From: Bryoerythrophyllum caledonicum
Taxonomy: Eukaryota; Streptophyta; Bryopsida; Pottiales; Pottiaceae
NCBI GenBank assembly: GCA_963971425.1
Contig: OZ020522.1
Coordinates: forward strand, 1,772,168 to 1,836,167
Length of the DNA stretch: 64,000 nt
Direction: 5' to 3'
Each line of letters begins with the position of its first letter. Position 1 is the first letter of the stretch. Of this stretch, positions 36,360 through 50,039 are shown in pieces. Position numbers and translations under genes: made by a program. The notes beneath the pieces were generated by a model. The model was not told where the DNA came from and did no database searches. It was given only the letters and a program-made list of their open reading frames with translations.

Positions 36360-36740
36360 CAATAAATATAGAAATATACATTAAATATTCATTAGATATT
36401 CATAAAATATGCACTAAACATTCATTAAATATTCAAATACACATTAATTATACATTGGAAATTTATTAAATATTCATTAAATATACAAATATACAAATAT
36501 ACATTAAATTGTCATAAATTATACATTTAAACTCATTAATTTTTTCAAAAAGTTATTTAAATATTCTTCAAATATTCAAATATGCATTAAATATTCTTTA
36601 AATATCCTTCAAATATACATATATACATTAAATATACATTAAATACATTAAATATTAATTTAATGCTCAATAAATATGCTTTAAACATTCATGGAAACTT
36701 CATTAAACATGCTTAAAACATTCATTGAAACTTGAGGAGA
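36360..36740. repeat. AT-rich minisatellite (ATTAAATATTC type)
   Basis: Words such as ATTAAATATTC, ATTAAATATAC and ATTAAACATGC recur at roughly 10-20 bp spacing over about 380 bp. The pattern is imperfect and very AT-rich. It may be a locally expanded simple repeat at the 5' side of the LINE. Confidence 0.7.
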
Positions 36741-37053
36741 TGAGATTGAGGATGAGACGGGGAGAATAAATGCATGGTGGCCGGTAGGCAATTGATTGGG
36801 GGCTAACACTACTTATCAACTTGTTAACAAATTTTTGTGCTAGGAGAGGCGGTTGATTAAGGGCTAATACTAATTGTCAACCTTTTTACAAATAGTGTAT
36901 TAAAGTAGGTGGGTGATTGGGGGTTATCTTAAATGACAATGGCAGCTATCACTAACTACCAACTTGTTAACAAATAGTGTACTAGGATAACTACACTATT
37001 CGTACCATTACACTAAAAGCCACCTTTAGTGTAGACAAAGTTTAATCCTTTAA

Positions 37054-37746
37054 CCCTCAAAGGCGAAAGGCATTTTAGCACCCAAACTCACTAAAAACTG
37101 CCAATTTCAATGCATTCAACACAAAATGCAAACAAGCACAATTTTAACATATATAACTGTAGAATCTTGTATTAAGATTGCACAAGGCATGTAGTTTAAT
37201 AGATTGTTTAGTTTGGCTGCACAGATTGAAAGATACTAGCCTTTGAAGTGAGATATAAACTCTTCTTGAGGTCATACTAAACACCTTCAATAAACTTTGA
37301 CCACCTTCTATGGCATTTTTTTGCACTACGGTCTGTGATTTTCTAATTTTAACTTTTAAAGGATCATGTGTAGGCACATGTGCACCAAATTTTAGAAGTA
37401 GAAGAGGGGAAGAAGATGTGAAAAATCTTGCAATGCAACTATGTGCTAAGAACCAACAATACACTTCAAGTTTTGCATATATCATATCCTTCTCATATGT
37501 TTGAAATTCAAAAAACCATACGGTAGATGCAAAGATTTTCAAATTTTTTCCAAGAGGATTTTTTTATATGGACAAAAACTCAAATTTCTATTGAATTTAG
37601 AGTCAATTAAAGTATTGCTACACTATTTCTAATATGTCACACTAAGCCGCTGCACTATTTATATATGTTACTTAAAAGAAATTTGAGATCGTGGTACCCT
37701 ATCCAAGGTCAAAATGTTCCCCAAGGGGACATTGGGCCTCTAGGGG
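37054..37746. mobile_element. TTAA-flanked inverted-repeat element, copy F
   Basis: This 693-bp element is flanked by TTAA (37050-37053 and 37747-37750). Its ends CCCTCAAAGGCG and GGCCTCTAGGGG are imperfect inverted repeats of the same CCCTNNAGG style as copies A-E. Non-coding. Confidence 0.6.
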
Positions 37747-37750
37747 TTAA

Positions 37751-38980
37751 GGACGATGACCAAATCCAGTCATGACGTGTCATAGATTATGCTGACCAAA
37801 TTCATGACATGTACGGACGGCATTTGGCCATCGTCTTTTAAAGGTTAAAGGGATTTACATGATACATTTAGACCAAGGAACAAATTCCGCTGAAGACCAA
37901 ACTATGTGAGGACGCTAAATTTTGGAGTTGGAAAAGATGATTGAAATTTGCAATTTACAGAGTTTGGTTCTATGTAGAGTGAAAGCCCAAAGGACCAAGT
38001 TGAGAGGCTGTGACCTAAACTATTTGGCAAATCCCAAGTACATTTTTACTTCTTAAAGGTTCTTAATTTTTCTAGTAATTTCCCTCTCTCACTTTCTTTA
38101 GTCATGGAGCTTGGAGGAGAGCACATTACTGGTAATTTTCATAAAAAAACATCAAGAAAATGGCCAAAATGCTCATTACTTAAAAATTCCAGCACAAACA
38201 CTGGCATAGCAAATTTTATAGTGAAATTTTAACGCAAAAAATTCAGGTACAACTTTTGTGAAAAAATCTAGGTAAAAAATATTGGGAGAAATAAGGATTA
38301 CAAAATCCAGGTAAAAAAAGTTGTTGTTTCAATCTCATGACTGAGATCTTGTCAAATTCTAAATATTTTGAAGTAAAGAATGTTCGACATCTCCGCAAGA
38401 GTTTGGAATTCTTCATTATTTTGACCAAACTTCCTTCAAGACTCCGAAGTCTTGGCGCCAAAACCTTCAAAACTTGTGTTGCCATATAGGCATTTAAGAC
38501 GCCTCGGGCTCTCAATCCTTGATCCAAGTGCGAAAGCCAAGCAACTATCCAAGGCCAATTTTGAGGCACTAGACGATGCCTTATGTTTCAACAATCTACC
38601 AATAGTCATTTGAGAAGCTCAAGCGTTAAACTTAGCATTTGCACACTCACACAATGTTTTGTTGGTAATGTGGTGGCCTGAAGCTAATACTTCCCCATGA
38701 TGAGAAATGATTTATTGTTGCCTTTGCAATGTGAATTCATGGCCCTTGCCCATGGCAATCCTTAGCCAAGACCCAAAGATTGAAACTATTAAACTCACAC
38801 TTAATCTCTTCACCTTCCATAACATCAAAATTGCCCCGTAGTAATATAAAGGGACAAAAAGGGTTCCTCAATTTCAAAAATGAAAATAAAAACCACTCAA
38901 ATAATCCTCTATCTCGTGTCCCAACTCCATGGCCTCTGTCTCAATTCCCTGACCTCTCCCTAGCTTTCTCCCCTCTCCAT
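37751..38980. other. Intergenic with a decayed repeat
   Basis: About 38,340-38,580 resembles, in reverse, the 27,170-27,330 part of the PIF/Harbinger-like element (GCGCCAAAACC and TGCCATATAGGCA words). No gene is seen. Confidence 0.35.
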
Positions 38981-38989
38981 CTCTAACTC

Positions 38990-39440
38990 TCACGCTCTCC
39001 TCCACTAACTTAGACTCTTCCTAACTGACTCATTAACTCCAACTCACTGACTCTGTTCGACTTTGATATTACTACATTACTCTTTCTTTCCTCCCAACTC
39101 TAACTGATTCTCACCCGACTCTCATACCACTACCTTCCTCCCTCTTTCTCCCCAACTCTCGCTGACTTTGACTATCCTTGATTGTCCCCTCTCTCTCCTA
39201 GATACTCCCATACTCTCCAAGACTCTTATCTCAATGACTCCCTCCTTCTCTCTCCCCTACTCTGACTAACTATGATTGTCCTTGATTGTCCCCTCTCTCT
39301 CCTAGATTCTCCCATACTCTCCGAGACTCTTATCTCAATGACTCCCTCCTTCTCTCTCCCCTACTCTGACTGACTATGACTGTCCCTAATTGTCCCCTCT
39401 CTCTCCTAGATTCTCCCATACTATCCCTCTCTCAAACCCT
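38990..39440. repeat. CT-rich region with 104-bp tandem repeat
   Basis: ATTGTCCCCT occurs at 39181, 39285 and 39389, a 104-bp period, with long near-identical stretches between. The units are strongly pyrimidine-rich on the plus strand (CTCTCTCTCC, CTCCTTCTCTCTCCCC). This could form triplex or other non-B DNA; no coding sense is apparent. Confidence 0.8.
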
Positions 39441-42400
39441 CACTCTTTTTCCAAGATTCTCCCTGGGTGTTCCCTCTCTCAAACCTCCATTGTCATATCT
39501 CTTCTCTTTCCATTCCATTCTCTCTAGAATCCTACTCTCTTCAACACAATACAATGTCCCAACTCCAATTTTTTTTTTTTTTAATTGAAAAAACAACAAG
39601 TTGAATGCAAAAAAAATGGTTTGTTTAATGAAGAAGCATCAAAACTTTTGGCTCCAAAATACTACATGTATAATGTTGTTTTTTCAACTATAACACTAGT
39701 AGAGATGAAATTAACAAAGGAAGAAGCCGAGAATGTTATAACACTTAACATATAACACTTAGTAGTGTTAATTTTTTGGGAGCAAACTTTTTGTAACTTT
39801 TATTGAATTATTACACATATTGAGGTAACATTTAAAGAAGTCCCACTACAGTATTCAAACTCGGTGTAAATTATCACTAAGATTAACCTGTTCATAACCA
39901 ACAAGTTAAGCAATTTGCATACATGGAAAGAACAAATAATATTAAATTGATTTTCTAGGGATGGCATATATAATTCCAATTTCAACCCAAGTAATTTCAT
40001 ATTTTTCAGATGAAATGTGAATCAAACATGTCTTTTCACAGTGTGTTGCCATGTATACGCCAATAGGTACCCCCCTAAACATTGACCAAAAGTAAGGGGT
40101 CATGACTAATAACAAACCTCCATCTAGAACTAAATGGGTAGTAATGGGAAAGAATTATGTTGGATATAATGGTAATAGTTTATAGGTGTCGGTTGGTTAT
40201 CAAAGGGATTACGTTATTTGATAAATTGTTGGACGGCTTAGGGCCACTTCACACTATGGCCGTTTGGTCAAGCGGACCTTGGACAACTCCACTTGAAATT
40301 AAGTAAGAATTCACCACCATAAAGTTGGATAACTAGGAGTTGTAGAATGATTGCTTTTACCTCTCTGCGATGATTAAATCTTTAATCTTTTTTAATTTCA
40401 CCTTGATTTGTTGCATGACGTCTTACATATGATTTATAGTTTTTCTTGCACTCCATGGTTCATTGTCTTTTATACACCACTTGACTTGCTCCTTGCTTTC
40501 TGTAATATTAGAGGCACAAGGTGAATACAACAAATTTATTTCAAATAATTAATCTCAATCAAGTGAAGTTCTGGGGCATTCTAGTATACATTTTAATAAC
40601 TTTCAGCACACATGCAAGTTACCTCAACAAGATTCAACTAACACATTCAATATCAAAGGTTTCTTCATTCATCAAAAGCTGTAAAATTCCTATCATGTCC
40701 ATTTACATCTGTACTAAAAAAATCTACACTTCATCTTACCAAAAATACTTTTCAAAAATTATCAAGTACTAAATTATTTCTTGATACTCAATTTTTGTTT
40801 AGAGTGTATATTTTCAACATATTTCATCGATAATTGAAGGCAAGCTTTATCTTTCATTTCGCAAGTTTTTTTTCTTAATAATGTGATTTAAATTTTTTTA
40901 GTTTCTTTGATTGGTGAAATCCCATTCATGTCTTAGGTCAAATCATCCCCTGCTACAGTCAAAACTATCCTCCTCAATACACACTCAATTGGCGCAGATA
41001 GAAAAAAGGGGCAGAAATGATGGAGAAGAACAAACACAAGCCAATGAATAAGTCCCTGTACAAGTTCGGAAACCGATGCCACTCACTATACCTAACTTAC
41101 CGCTCACTAAAGGCAACGGAACGGAAAGTTGACCGCCGATAGCCACGACTGACCCCAAAGAAAAAGTAAAAGTTTACAGACGGAAAGGTTCCCCTCGTAT
41201 TTATTTGATATTTTTCATGGAAATATTAGAATGGTAGCACTACTCATCATGATGGAGACGAATAACCTGGGAAATAAAAAGTTAAAGCACAGTAGTGGAA
41301 CAAAGTAGAATAGTGGGGAGGAGGAGAAACTCGAGACTATGTCAAATCATCCCTTTTCTTTGTAAGCAACTTTGACTACATATGGTTCATAGAAGGAGTC
41401 GAATCTTGGGGAGCAATTCAAGGGCAATTTACACTTTGGTGGAAAAGAGGCCACGGGTGAAGAATTCAAGGGAAACTCTAGAATATAATTGACCTAGAGT
41501 ACGGCCGGAAACTCCCCTTGATTGGCCTTTTTCCCAAAACCGTGTAAAGTGGCTTGGATTTGCAACCACCAAAACATTCCGGGTTTAAATCCTCCCTTCA
41601 TCCACCTCATGAAACTAAAAATAGTCACTCATCCACATATTAACTTGATCTATGTTCTGTTTTCAGACATAAAAGGAAGGTTCACCCAATGGACCAGAAG
41701 GTGGTAGCAGCATTGTCATTTTCATCTATTTTAAGGAAAAAACACTGCTCCTATTTGGTTGCTTCATCCACTTTAAAAAAAAAGTCCGTTTCCTCCACAA
41801 GAAACGGCGCCTTGCTCAAAGGGAAACTCTAGAGCGGATAAAGCCCATGACACGGGCCGGGTCTTCCCAATTGCAGACCCGACCCGACATGCTTCACCTC
41901 GGCGGCATACGGTCCCACACCCCGTCCCACTTGCAAGCCACCCGGGTACGTAGAACCGCCCAACAGGTAAGGTAGAGGCACCCAATTCCGTCAAACCGTG
42001 ACGAAAACACCGCGGGCCCCACAGACACCTTCGGCCACTTGGACGGGCCTGACAGGAATGCACTCCATGGGCAGCGAACGCATGTCCAGGCTCGCCTAAG
42101 AAAGAAGAGCCGCGGACTGGATCACGAGAAAGCGCTCGGGCCCACCCCCACTTGAGGGAGGGCACATTCTAAACGAAGATCATGCCCCGCTTGAAGCGGC
42201 GTGGACCACAATGGAGGCCGCAACTGGCCACGAACGCGCGCAAGAGTTTCTGGATGGATGATGACGCGGCCATAGGTCGTGTTCACCCCAGGGCCCCGAT
42301 GACCTTGGATGATAATAGGCGTTTCTGGATGGATGTCGACGCGGGCATAGGGTCTTCTTCCGCGCGAGGCGGCGAGCGAGGCGCGTTGCGTTGTTGAGCT

Positions 42401-42656
42401 CGGGATCTTGTGGCGATGGATGGTTGATTGTGTCGACGTGAGGCGGCAGGGTCCGGTGGCGGCATATGGAGTCGGGAGAGGAGCGACGGAGAGAGGGCGG
42501 TGAGCAGGAGGAGGTCGTGAATTGGAGAGACGATTCGCCTCGGTGGCTGTGGATTGTGAGGATTGAAGGAGGGAGAGGGAATTTTTGAGGCGGAATTGCG
42601 GGGAGAGGACGACGAGGTTCTTGATGAGAGGAGGAGTCGGAGTTTGTGGTATGTAG
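39441..42656. other. Intergenic, then GC-rich upstream region of HK5
   Basis: 39.4-41.7 kb is AT-rich with no recognised gene. From about 41,790 the sequence is GC-rich and leads into the histidine kinase gene; long antisense open frames here come from the base composition. The promoter and 5' leader of the kinase must lie in 41.8-42.66 kb, but I could not place a TATA box with confidence. Confidence 0.35.
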
Positions 42657-45600
42657 ATGGGAAGCGAGTTGGCGACTGGCGATGCAGCGATGGTAGATGT
42701 GCAGTCGCAGCCGACGAGGTTCGGGTGGTTGTGGCCGGAGTCGACGGCGCAGGCGATGATGTTGGACAGGCGGTCGCGCCGGCGCGCGGATTCGGGAGGG
42801 ATCGATGTGGCGAGGCAGACTGCGAAGGAGAACACGTTCTTGGACTCGGAGCATCTCTACGAGCTTTTGGACCGGAGCGGGTCCGGCGAGCTGCAGCAGG
42901 GCTCCCTGCTGCGGCTCTATGAGGATCGACAGGTCAATGCCGTGAATCTGCTCAAGCAGCAGCTGGAGGCGATCAACGCGGCGCGGTTGGAAGCCGAGCA
43001 GCGGCAGATCCAGATTATGGAGGAGAGCGTTTTCGAGCCTATCTATGATGGTGGCGAGGACAGGTCCACTCTCAGCGGAGACAGCCCTCGGTTCGAGCAT
43101 TATCTCGGCGACGATGGGCCGGGGTCGTGGAGTTCTGTGCCCGGGAGTGATTGCTGTTCGGTGGATATGGAAGGGGATGTCTTCGGCCCTGCTGAGTATT
43201 GGCGAGACCGTGCTCGCGGCTACTCCAAGCTCTTGACGGATAGCATTCGGAGGGAGGAGGTTCTGATTCAGAAATTAAATGAGTACGCCGCGCAGCCTCC
43301 CCCGGTCTGCCAGCCCATTGAAGAACTTCGCCAGCAGCTCCACCGCTTTGACAACTTCTTGCGGTTCTCTCTGCGGAAGGCGCCGGTGGTGATCGGACAC
43401 CAGGTGCGCTACCAGTCTCTCCGCATTAGTGGATGATTTTGAGAAAGGATCAGTTGTGGTTGATTTATCTACTGGTTGGTACTTGCTGATAAAGGATATT
43501 GTTGTTTACGAATTTGAGAAAGGATCAGTTGTGGTTTGTTTTAACCTAGATTGCGGATTGAAATTTCGGACATGCTCTTTGTATGATATTGCTATCGCAC
43601 AGTTTGTAGTCAGAGAGTGAATTAGGCGTCGAGTAGATATATCATGCATGCCTATTTAAAGTCTGCCGTACCTATTGAATGTTATTTGTGGCTACACTTT
43701 CCAGTTTTAAACCGTCATATCGTTGGCGTTTGACATCAATGTTACAGAGTTAACTTCGAGAGTGTCGCCATGGTATTTCCTTAATTTCAGGTTTTTACGG
43801 GGATTTTTCCTTGGCTAGTGCCAAAGTAAGATGGCCTCTAGAATTAAGTTTCGCTATGCGATTAGTGAAATACTGTTGTGTTGATTTCCGTCTTGCAGGA
43901 CAGCGATTTGCGGTATCGTTTCGTCTACAACGCCTTTCCCACACTGGCGGAGGAGGTACTAACTAGGAGAACAGTTATCGCTATTTTCTTCAATTTTTAT
44001 CGACGAGATTTAGTTTCGATTCAGGGATTATGCTTTGAACTAATTGGAAGGTAAGAAGAAATTAGTAGTAATCTAATGGAAACCAATTCTCTTAGTAGTA
44101 AAATTTTCAGTAGTTGTGAAATCACACCTTTTTTTTTTTTTTCTTTGATTTTTTTTCAGGAGGTGATTGGTAAGACAGATGTCGAGATATACCAGGGGAT
44201 TGGAGTGGTGGAGCTGATGGATTTCAAGCGTGAGGTAATGCGGAAGGGGCGCCCTGAAAAACGAGAGATTAGTTTCGACACAGACCTTTTTGGTGAAAAG
44301 ACATTCTTGATTGCTGTAGAACCCGTATTGAGCCGGTCAGGGGAGGCGATGGGGGTCAACTTCATTGCCATGGATATTAGTGAACAGGTGGATAAACGTG
44401 AACGTATTGCCCGTCTTCGCGAGCAGGTTGCTGTGCAAAAAGCCATGGAAGCTGAGCTGCACAAAACTATTCACATTACGGGTACGTTCTTTCAAGACTC
44501 GTCATAACTCACTTGAAGAATGAAATGAGCTACAGGGTTTGGTTTTTTAGTTCTAAATTGCTATTTAAGATCTCAGGAATGCATAGCTACCTCTAAAGAT
44601 TTCCGCCACTATTTTAAAGGCGAAATTAATAATGGGACACGTCGTATTGATCTGCCTATGGATCTTTGAATTCCGGGAATTTCAGGCGCAACTAGTTTGC
44701 ACATGTGTGGTACTTGAGAACCACAATTAGTGTGTTTAGCAGTCATTCACCCTACTGGTTAAATTTCACCTCCACGTCTGGTTTGCTGCCAGCATGTCAT
44801 ACTTGCCAGGTTCCATCTTTTGTAAGAAGCATATGGATGTTTGATATTGTTACTAAGGACATCGCACTACTTTATTTAATTTGTCTCGGGGTTATTCTTC
44901 AGCTATCTTATATCATCGATATGATTATAGGATTCTTGCTATGCTTTTATTTTCCACATCATATATATTTTCAAGAGGAAAGAAACTGTGGAGTTTTTGC
45001 AGAGGAAACAATGCGGGCTAAGCAGATGCTGGCAACGATGTCGCACGAAATTCGTTCTCCCCTATCAGGTGTAGTGAGCATGGCTGAGGTCTTAGCCACT
45101 ACGCAGCTTGACGAGGAACAGCGGCAGCTAGTGGATGTTATGGTGTCATCTGGCGATCTTGTGCTGCAGCTTATCAATGACATTCTTGATCTTTCTAAGG
45201 TAGAATCTGGTGCGTATACAGCTTCAACACATCTCCTGCTTGGTCGATCCCATGTTTCTGTAATCTTTCCGAACTTCATAGACCAGGAGTAACTTATATG
45301 ATGGAGGTTTTAATTTGATAAGTGTTCCCTGATTTTTGTGGCTTGCAGGAGCAATGAAGTTTGAAGCAAAAAAGTTTCGACCGCGAGAGGTGGTGAAACA
45401 CGTGTTGCAAATGGCTCTTGCTAATATGCAGAATAAGAATCTCGTCCTAGAAGGACGTATCCATGACGATGTGCCTCTTGAGGTTATTGGAGATATTTTG
45501 CGGATCCGCCAGGTTTTCACTAATCTAGTTGGGTAGTGCATCTTCAGACCCCTTCTGTTTGTTGTTGTGGCTTTTTATGGGAGTTCTCTGCTGTGATTCT

Positions 45601-48246
45601 TGTGAACATTCGAAGCAGCCATTTTTTTTTTAATATTTCGTTCTTGTTATTTTCTGTGCAGCAATGCCGTAAAGTTTACGCATGAAGGATCTGTAACGAT
45701 AACTGTTCGTGTGGTCCCACCTCCCCCACCTTCTATTGAAAGGGCAGCCAAGAATGTATTTGAGGCCACTACCGGGATTTCCGCAGCATCTCCAGCCGAT
45801 TTTGTAACCCCCACTGGAGTTTGTCCTGGTGGTCCAGAATCGAATTCTGCTGAAGTATCTTCATATCAGGAAGCAGGTGAAAGGTCGGCTGACCCACATG
45901 ATGCTGCTGAGAGCCATTCTTGTATCACTTCTGCAGGTAGAGGGTCTGAAACGGACCAAGAAGTCGAGGACACTGTCTGGCTACGCTGTGAAGTTTCAGA
46001 CTCAGGCATTGGCATTCCAGGTGAGAAACTCCAGGAGCATTATACAGATCTGCTGTGTCTTCTTACCAAATTAACACAATTTAGGTTTTTGTATAAATTT
46101 TATTCTTATTAGCTAGTTGTAAGAGGCACAGGCTATTGTAGTCTTAAACGCAGCGCTTAAGAATATCTTTTTTCATCTAGTTCTGCAGTCTTACTTCTTC
46201 AGTGTGCTGAACTGGAAAGGACAATTTGTAAAATGAGCGCCTTTTTCCATGATATTTGCAGAGTCGGCGTTACCGACACTGTTTGAGAAGTACACGCAGG
46301 TCAGCACAACTCATGCTCGGAAATATGGTGGGACTGGACTGGGTTTGGCTATCTGCAAAAACTTGGTACGCAATCTGCAGCATAGTTAATTAATTCTCTT
46401 TTGTACGTACATAATGCGGGGCTGACTTGAGTGCCAGACTCCGTCTAGTGATCTGTTCAACTTTTAGGCATTTCTTTCAGGTTCGATTGCACAAATTTAT
46501 CGCATGGTATACTGTATGAGCATACAGTCATGAGAGAATTTTTAAAGAGAGGCGCAGCAATTTGGATGCATGTAGTGTAATTATAACTAGATTGTTTTTG
46601 AACATTTGAAACGCGGGCCGTGCAGGTGGAGTTGATGGGCGGAAGCTTGACGGTAACTAGTCAAGAAAATCACGGTTCAACTTTCTACTTCGTTCTTCCC
46701 TTCAGAGTACCTTCAGAAAGGTCGATGAGTTCAGGTCGATTAAGCGACGAGCTGTATGATATGATGACTAAGGAAACAAAAGTAGAGGGAGGATCTGAAA
46801 TTTTAGCATCGACCGAAAGGTGTGGGTATTACCATTTTACATCCAAAGGTGCCTCAAAACCTTCAAGCCCGACTCCAAGTCCATCTTCAATCATGACCTT
46901 AACTCCACCAACTTCCCGCAGCTCTAGCAGCTCTGTATCGAATGATATTCCGAAGCAATCAAACTCCGAACAGAAAAGCAAGCCAAAGAGTCGTGAGGGT
47001 CATAGATCTTCAACACGCCGAAAACCGGCTGCCATTGTGAAACCAGTTTCCTTGGGATTCTTCCAAGACTGTTCACCCGAGTTTATGGACAGCGACTCGA
47101 AGGCATCAGACCACATGGAGTACATTCCTGGCTTGTCCATGCCACATTGTCAGAGCCCAGGATCCCTTCTCAAACAGAGCTTGGACGGATCCTCTACGGT
47201 TTCCTCTCGTTCTCCGATGAGGGCCCGCTCTTCAAGAAAGGCCGGGAAGGGGCCAGAAAGATCAACAACCCTTCCATCTTACAACACCCAGCAGCAGCAG
47301 AAACAGTGGCGAATTCTGCTAGCAGAAGACAACAAAGTGAATGTGATTGTGGCGCAGTCGATGATGCAGCGGCTTGGCCACCAACTGGAGGTTGTCAGCA
47401 ATGGGGCTGAGGCTATTGAAGCTGTGAAGCGGAATTTGTACGATGTCATTTTGATGGTAAGTGATGGCTCTACATGGAGCGGCACTCAACTCACTTACTT
47501 CCATTGAATACCCAGTTCACTCCTTGACATAACTTCCTTCTGTCAAGATTTTTTGGTATCGTTGATGCACAATACTATATTTTTCCTGGCCATTGATTTG
47601 CATACTTAGATGTTACGTCTCCCTTCTGATTCCTATGATTAAGTCCCTCTGCTCTGGAATCGATGTCACTGAGTTTCTTTGTCGTTGTCGGATTTGCAGG
47701 ATGTGTGCATGCCGGTGATGGATGGGCTTGAATCCACACGCAGGATACGTCGTTACGAGGCAACAGGGTCATGGGAAGAGTTGAGAGGCGAGACAAGTAA
47801 ACTTTCAGAAGCTAGCTCCTCCGATAAAAGCAGTGTTGATTTTTCCAATCTACCGTCTCAAGCTGCTCAAGCGCTTCTGCGGCCAAGAACCCCCATCATA
47901 GCCGTAAGTTCTTTTGCGATACATTCTTTCCTTGACCGTAGTAGTAAAGTTGTGGCACTACTCTTTGTGCACTGCTATTGCGATTGCGTTTTCATCGTTG
48001 CACGAACTAGCTGCCTCTACTTTCGGTTCCTTGTCAGATGTCCAACTGACGCTTTCGGTTGTGCAGATGACAGCGAACGCGTTGGCTGACAACATGATGG
48101 AGTGTTACCTGCACGGAATGGACTCCTTCATTGCAAAACCCGTGACGTTAAAAAAACTGGAGGAAGTCCTGAAGCAGTTCATTCCATGCCTGGACCGTTC
48201 CCAGAGCTCATCAGGCACATCAGCTCCAAGCAAGGACTCAGGTTAG
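42657..48246 (+). CDS. HK5: Cytosolic hybrid histidine kinase, AHK5/CKI2 type
   Basis: Ten exons with consistent phases encode 1064 residues: 42657-43403, 43899-43955, 44160-44481, 45003-45209, 45349-45532, 45662-46020, 46262-46365, 46626-47456, 47700-47903, 48067-48246. Arabidopsis AHK5 acts in root growth and stomatal signalling (ethylene, ABA, H2O2). Domain order matches it: an N-terminal coiled region ([22 protein letters not shown]), a PAS-like domain around 240-365 ([21 protein letters not shown]), HisKA with [10 protein letters not shown] (phosphorylated His about 390), HATPase boxes NAVKFT (about 507), SDSGIGIP (about 625) and [13 protein letters not shown], then a Ser-rich linker and a receiver with AEDNKVN (Asp about 895), DVCMPVMDG (phospho-Asp about 938) and IAKPVT (Lys about 1029). 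No membrane segment is seen. All catalytic residues are present. A poly-Pro and Ser/Glu-rich insert lies between the N and G1 boxes. A second ATG at 42690 is an alternative start. Confidence 0.95.
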
Positions 48247-49090
48247 CGCGGCGCATCTGTTGCAAAGGCTTTTCCGATTTCCCAACTTCTATTAAGGAGA
48301 TGGTACAAAGCATATTTATCGCAACGCTCCAAGGATATTCTCCAAGCACGCATCGATCCTGGATCAGAAAAAACGCTCCAATAAACTCCAGGTCCCCAGG
48401 TATGCATTTCCAACTGCGCATCGAATGTGTCAGATGATCGCCAACTTGAAGTTGACAACCCATTCTTTTTCTGTGATCTCGAATGCACCCACTCATGTAG
48501 TATCAGCCGCAGAGTAGACAGAACCAGTGTCCCTGTCCTGATAGTACCGTGATTTTTCTGATCTTGGCATGAATTATGCCCTGGAAACCTCCTGTGCTAG
48601 CGAGCGAGGGTGGTGATCATCATCGTTTTTCTCCTGTGCTAGCGAGGTTCTGGACTGGAGTGTACAATCCCCCAAGTGTATCATAGAATTGGACCCCCTT
48701 ACTCAAGTATCATTATGTGAGATAGCCAGGAAACCGTCATGTCAAGGCTCAGGATTCTTGGCTATGTTTCAGAGAAAATCTGGCAGGGTGTCTTTGGTTT
48801 CTTTCTTCACTCGCATGATGGATCACAAGTTCAGGAATGGGGTGTGTTAGAAGTTGGGTATGGTCTCGTTAGATTCTTAGTCTTGTTCTCATATCAGGAC
48901 TTGAGGTTGCATATTGAGCTCATTGTGCAACCTTCAGATAATAAGGAGGGAAGTGAAAAATGATAGGTTCTTAATGCTCATAGTGTGGAGTTGGACGATG
49001 AGCTTGGGCACTTTAGAAAGGTGAGAATGGAAGCATAAGATAAGAGTGTCTTCCCGCTCCATTTGGTAAATATGAAGGCGAAATGTTAAC
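48247..49090. other. 3' flank of the kinase gene
   Basis: This is probably 3' untranslated sequence, then spacer. A 15-base CTCCTGTGCTAGCGA word occurs twice, 40 bp apart (about 48591 and 48631). No further gene is recognised. Confidence 0.35.
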
Positions 49091-49094
49091 CTAA

Positions 49095-49640
49095 CACTAA
49101 ATGCTACATTTTATCTTTAGTTAAGATTGAGCACAGTACACTAAACAACGCATTTAGTGTCGTCTACACTAAATATGAACCCTTACACTAAATGTAAGAA
49201 TTACAATTAGTGTAATGACACAACATTACACTAAACGTGAAACATTACACTATATGTGAATGGCAGTAAAAAATGGGTGTTTTTTTTTACTTGTGCACAA
49301 TTAGTGTATGCAACAGCTTGCCGCAGTAAATAAAATCACTATTAGTGTATGAAAAAGCTTGCCGCAGCTAACACTAATTGTGAAATTGTTTGCAAATAGT
49401 GTAGTAGGGTAATTACACTATTTGTGTGACTATACTTAATTCGATGTTTAGTGTAGTGATTTGATTTAGCCATTAATTTTTTAGCTTTTCTGTTCTCTAA
49501 TTTTTCCTGTAAAAATGATCATTGAGTAAAAACTTAAAGCATTTACAAGTCATTTATTGTGCATAGCACTAAATACCAAAATCAGTGTACTACATTTTGG
49601 ATCTAAGTACGACTACATTAAACACTGAATATAGTGTGGA
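49095..49640. repeat. ACACTAAA / TTTAGTGT motif cluster
   Basis: About fifteen copies of ACACTAAA, ACACTAAT or their complements occur in both orientations in roughly 550 bp (for example 49099, 49139, 49168, 49191, 49225, 49360-49380, 49440). The same word pair appears singly near 28600, 30645 and 37010. Dense subterminal repeats of this kind are typical of hAT- or CACTA-type non-autonomous elements, but no terminal repeat was fixed. Confidence 0.5.
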
Positions 49641-50039
49641 TGCATTGGTAAATTGGGTAGAAAATGATGTGGACCGCATCAATTTTGGTTTTTGAAAGAA
49701 ATTGATGTGGACACGTTTCAATATGTGTCATGCTGCTCACTGCCACCTCACCATGACTCACTGTGGGATATATTCAGCTCACCACCACCTCACCGCAATT
49801 TACTACCAAATATATGTGTTCACTGCCACCTCTCCATCAATCTACATTGATTTTGTATTAACAATTTTGAAACATCTCATACTATTTTCTGAGGTATATA
49901 ATTTGTGTGAATTGATAATTGAGGTGGACCTTTGTAATTTGAATATACTGTAATTTATTGTAAATGGACATCACTATAAGCTTTGTGTGCGTACAATTTT
50001 TTCTTAAATTTGACATTCAATGCAAAAGTTATAGGATTT

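Noticed and set aside
42122-43100. Long minus-strand open frames (237 and 306 codons) opposite the first kinase exon
   Set aside because: They are antisense to a clearly coding exon and are Arg/Pro/Ser-rich, as expected from GC-rich complementary sequence.
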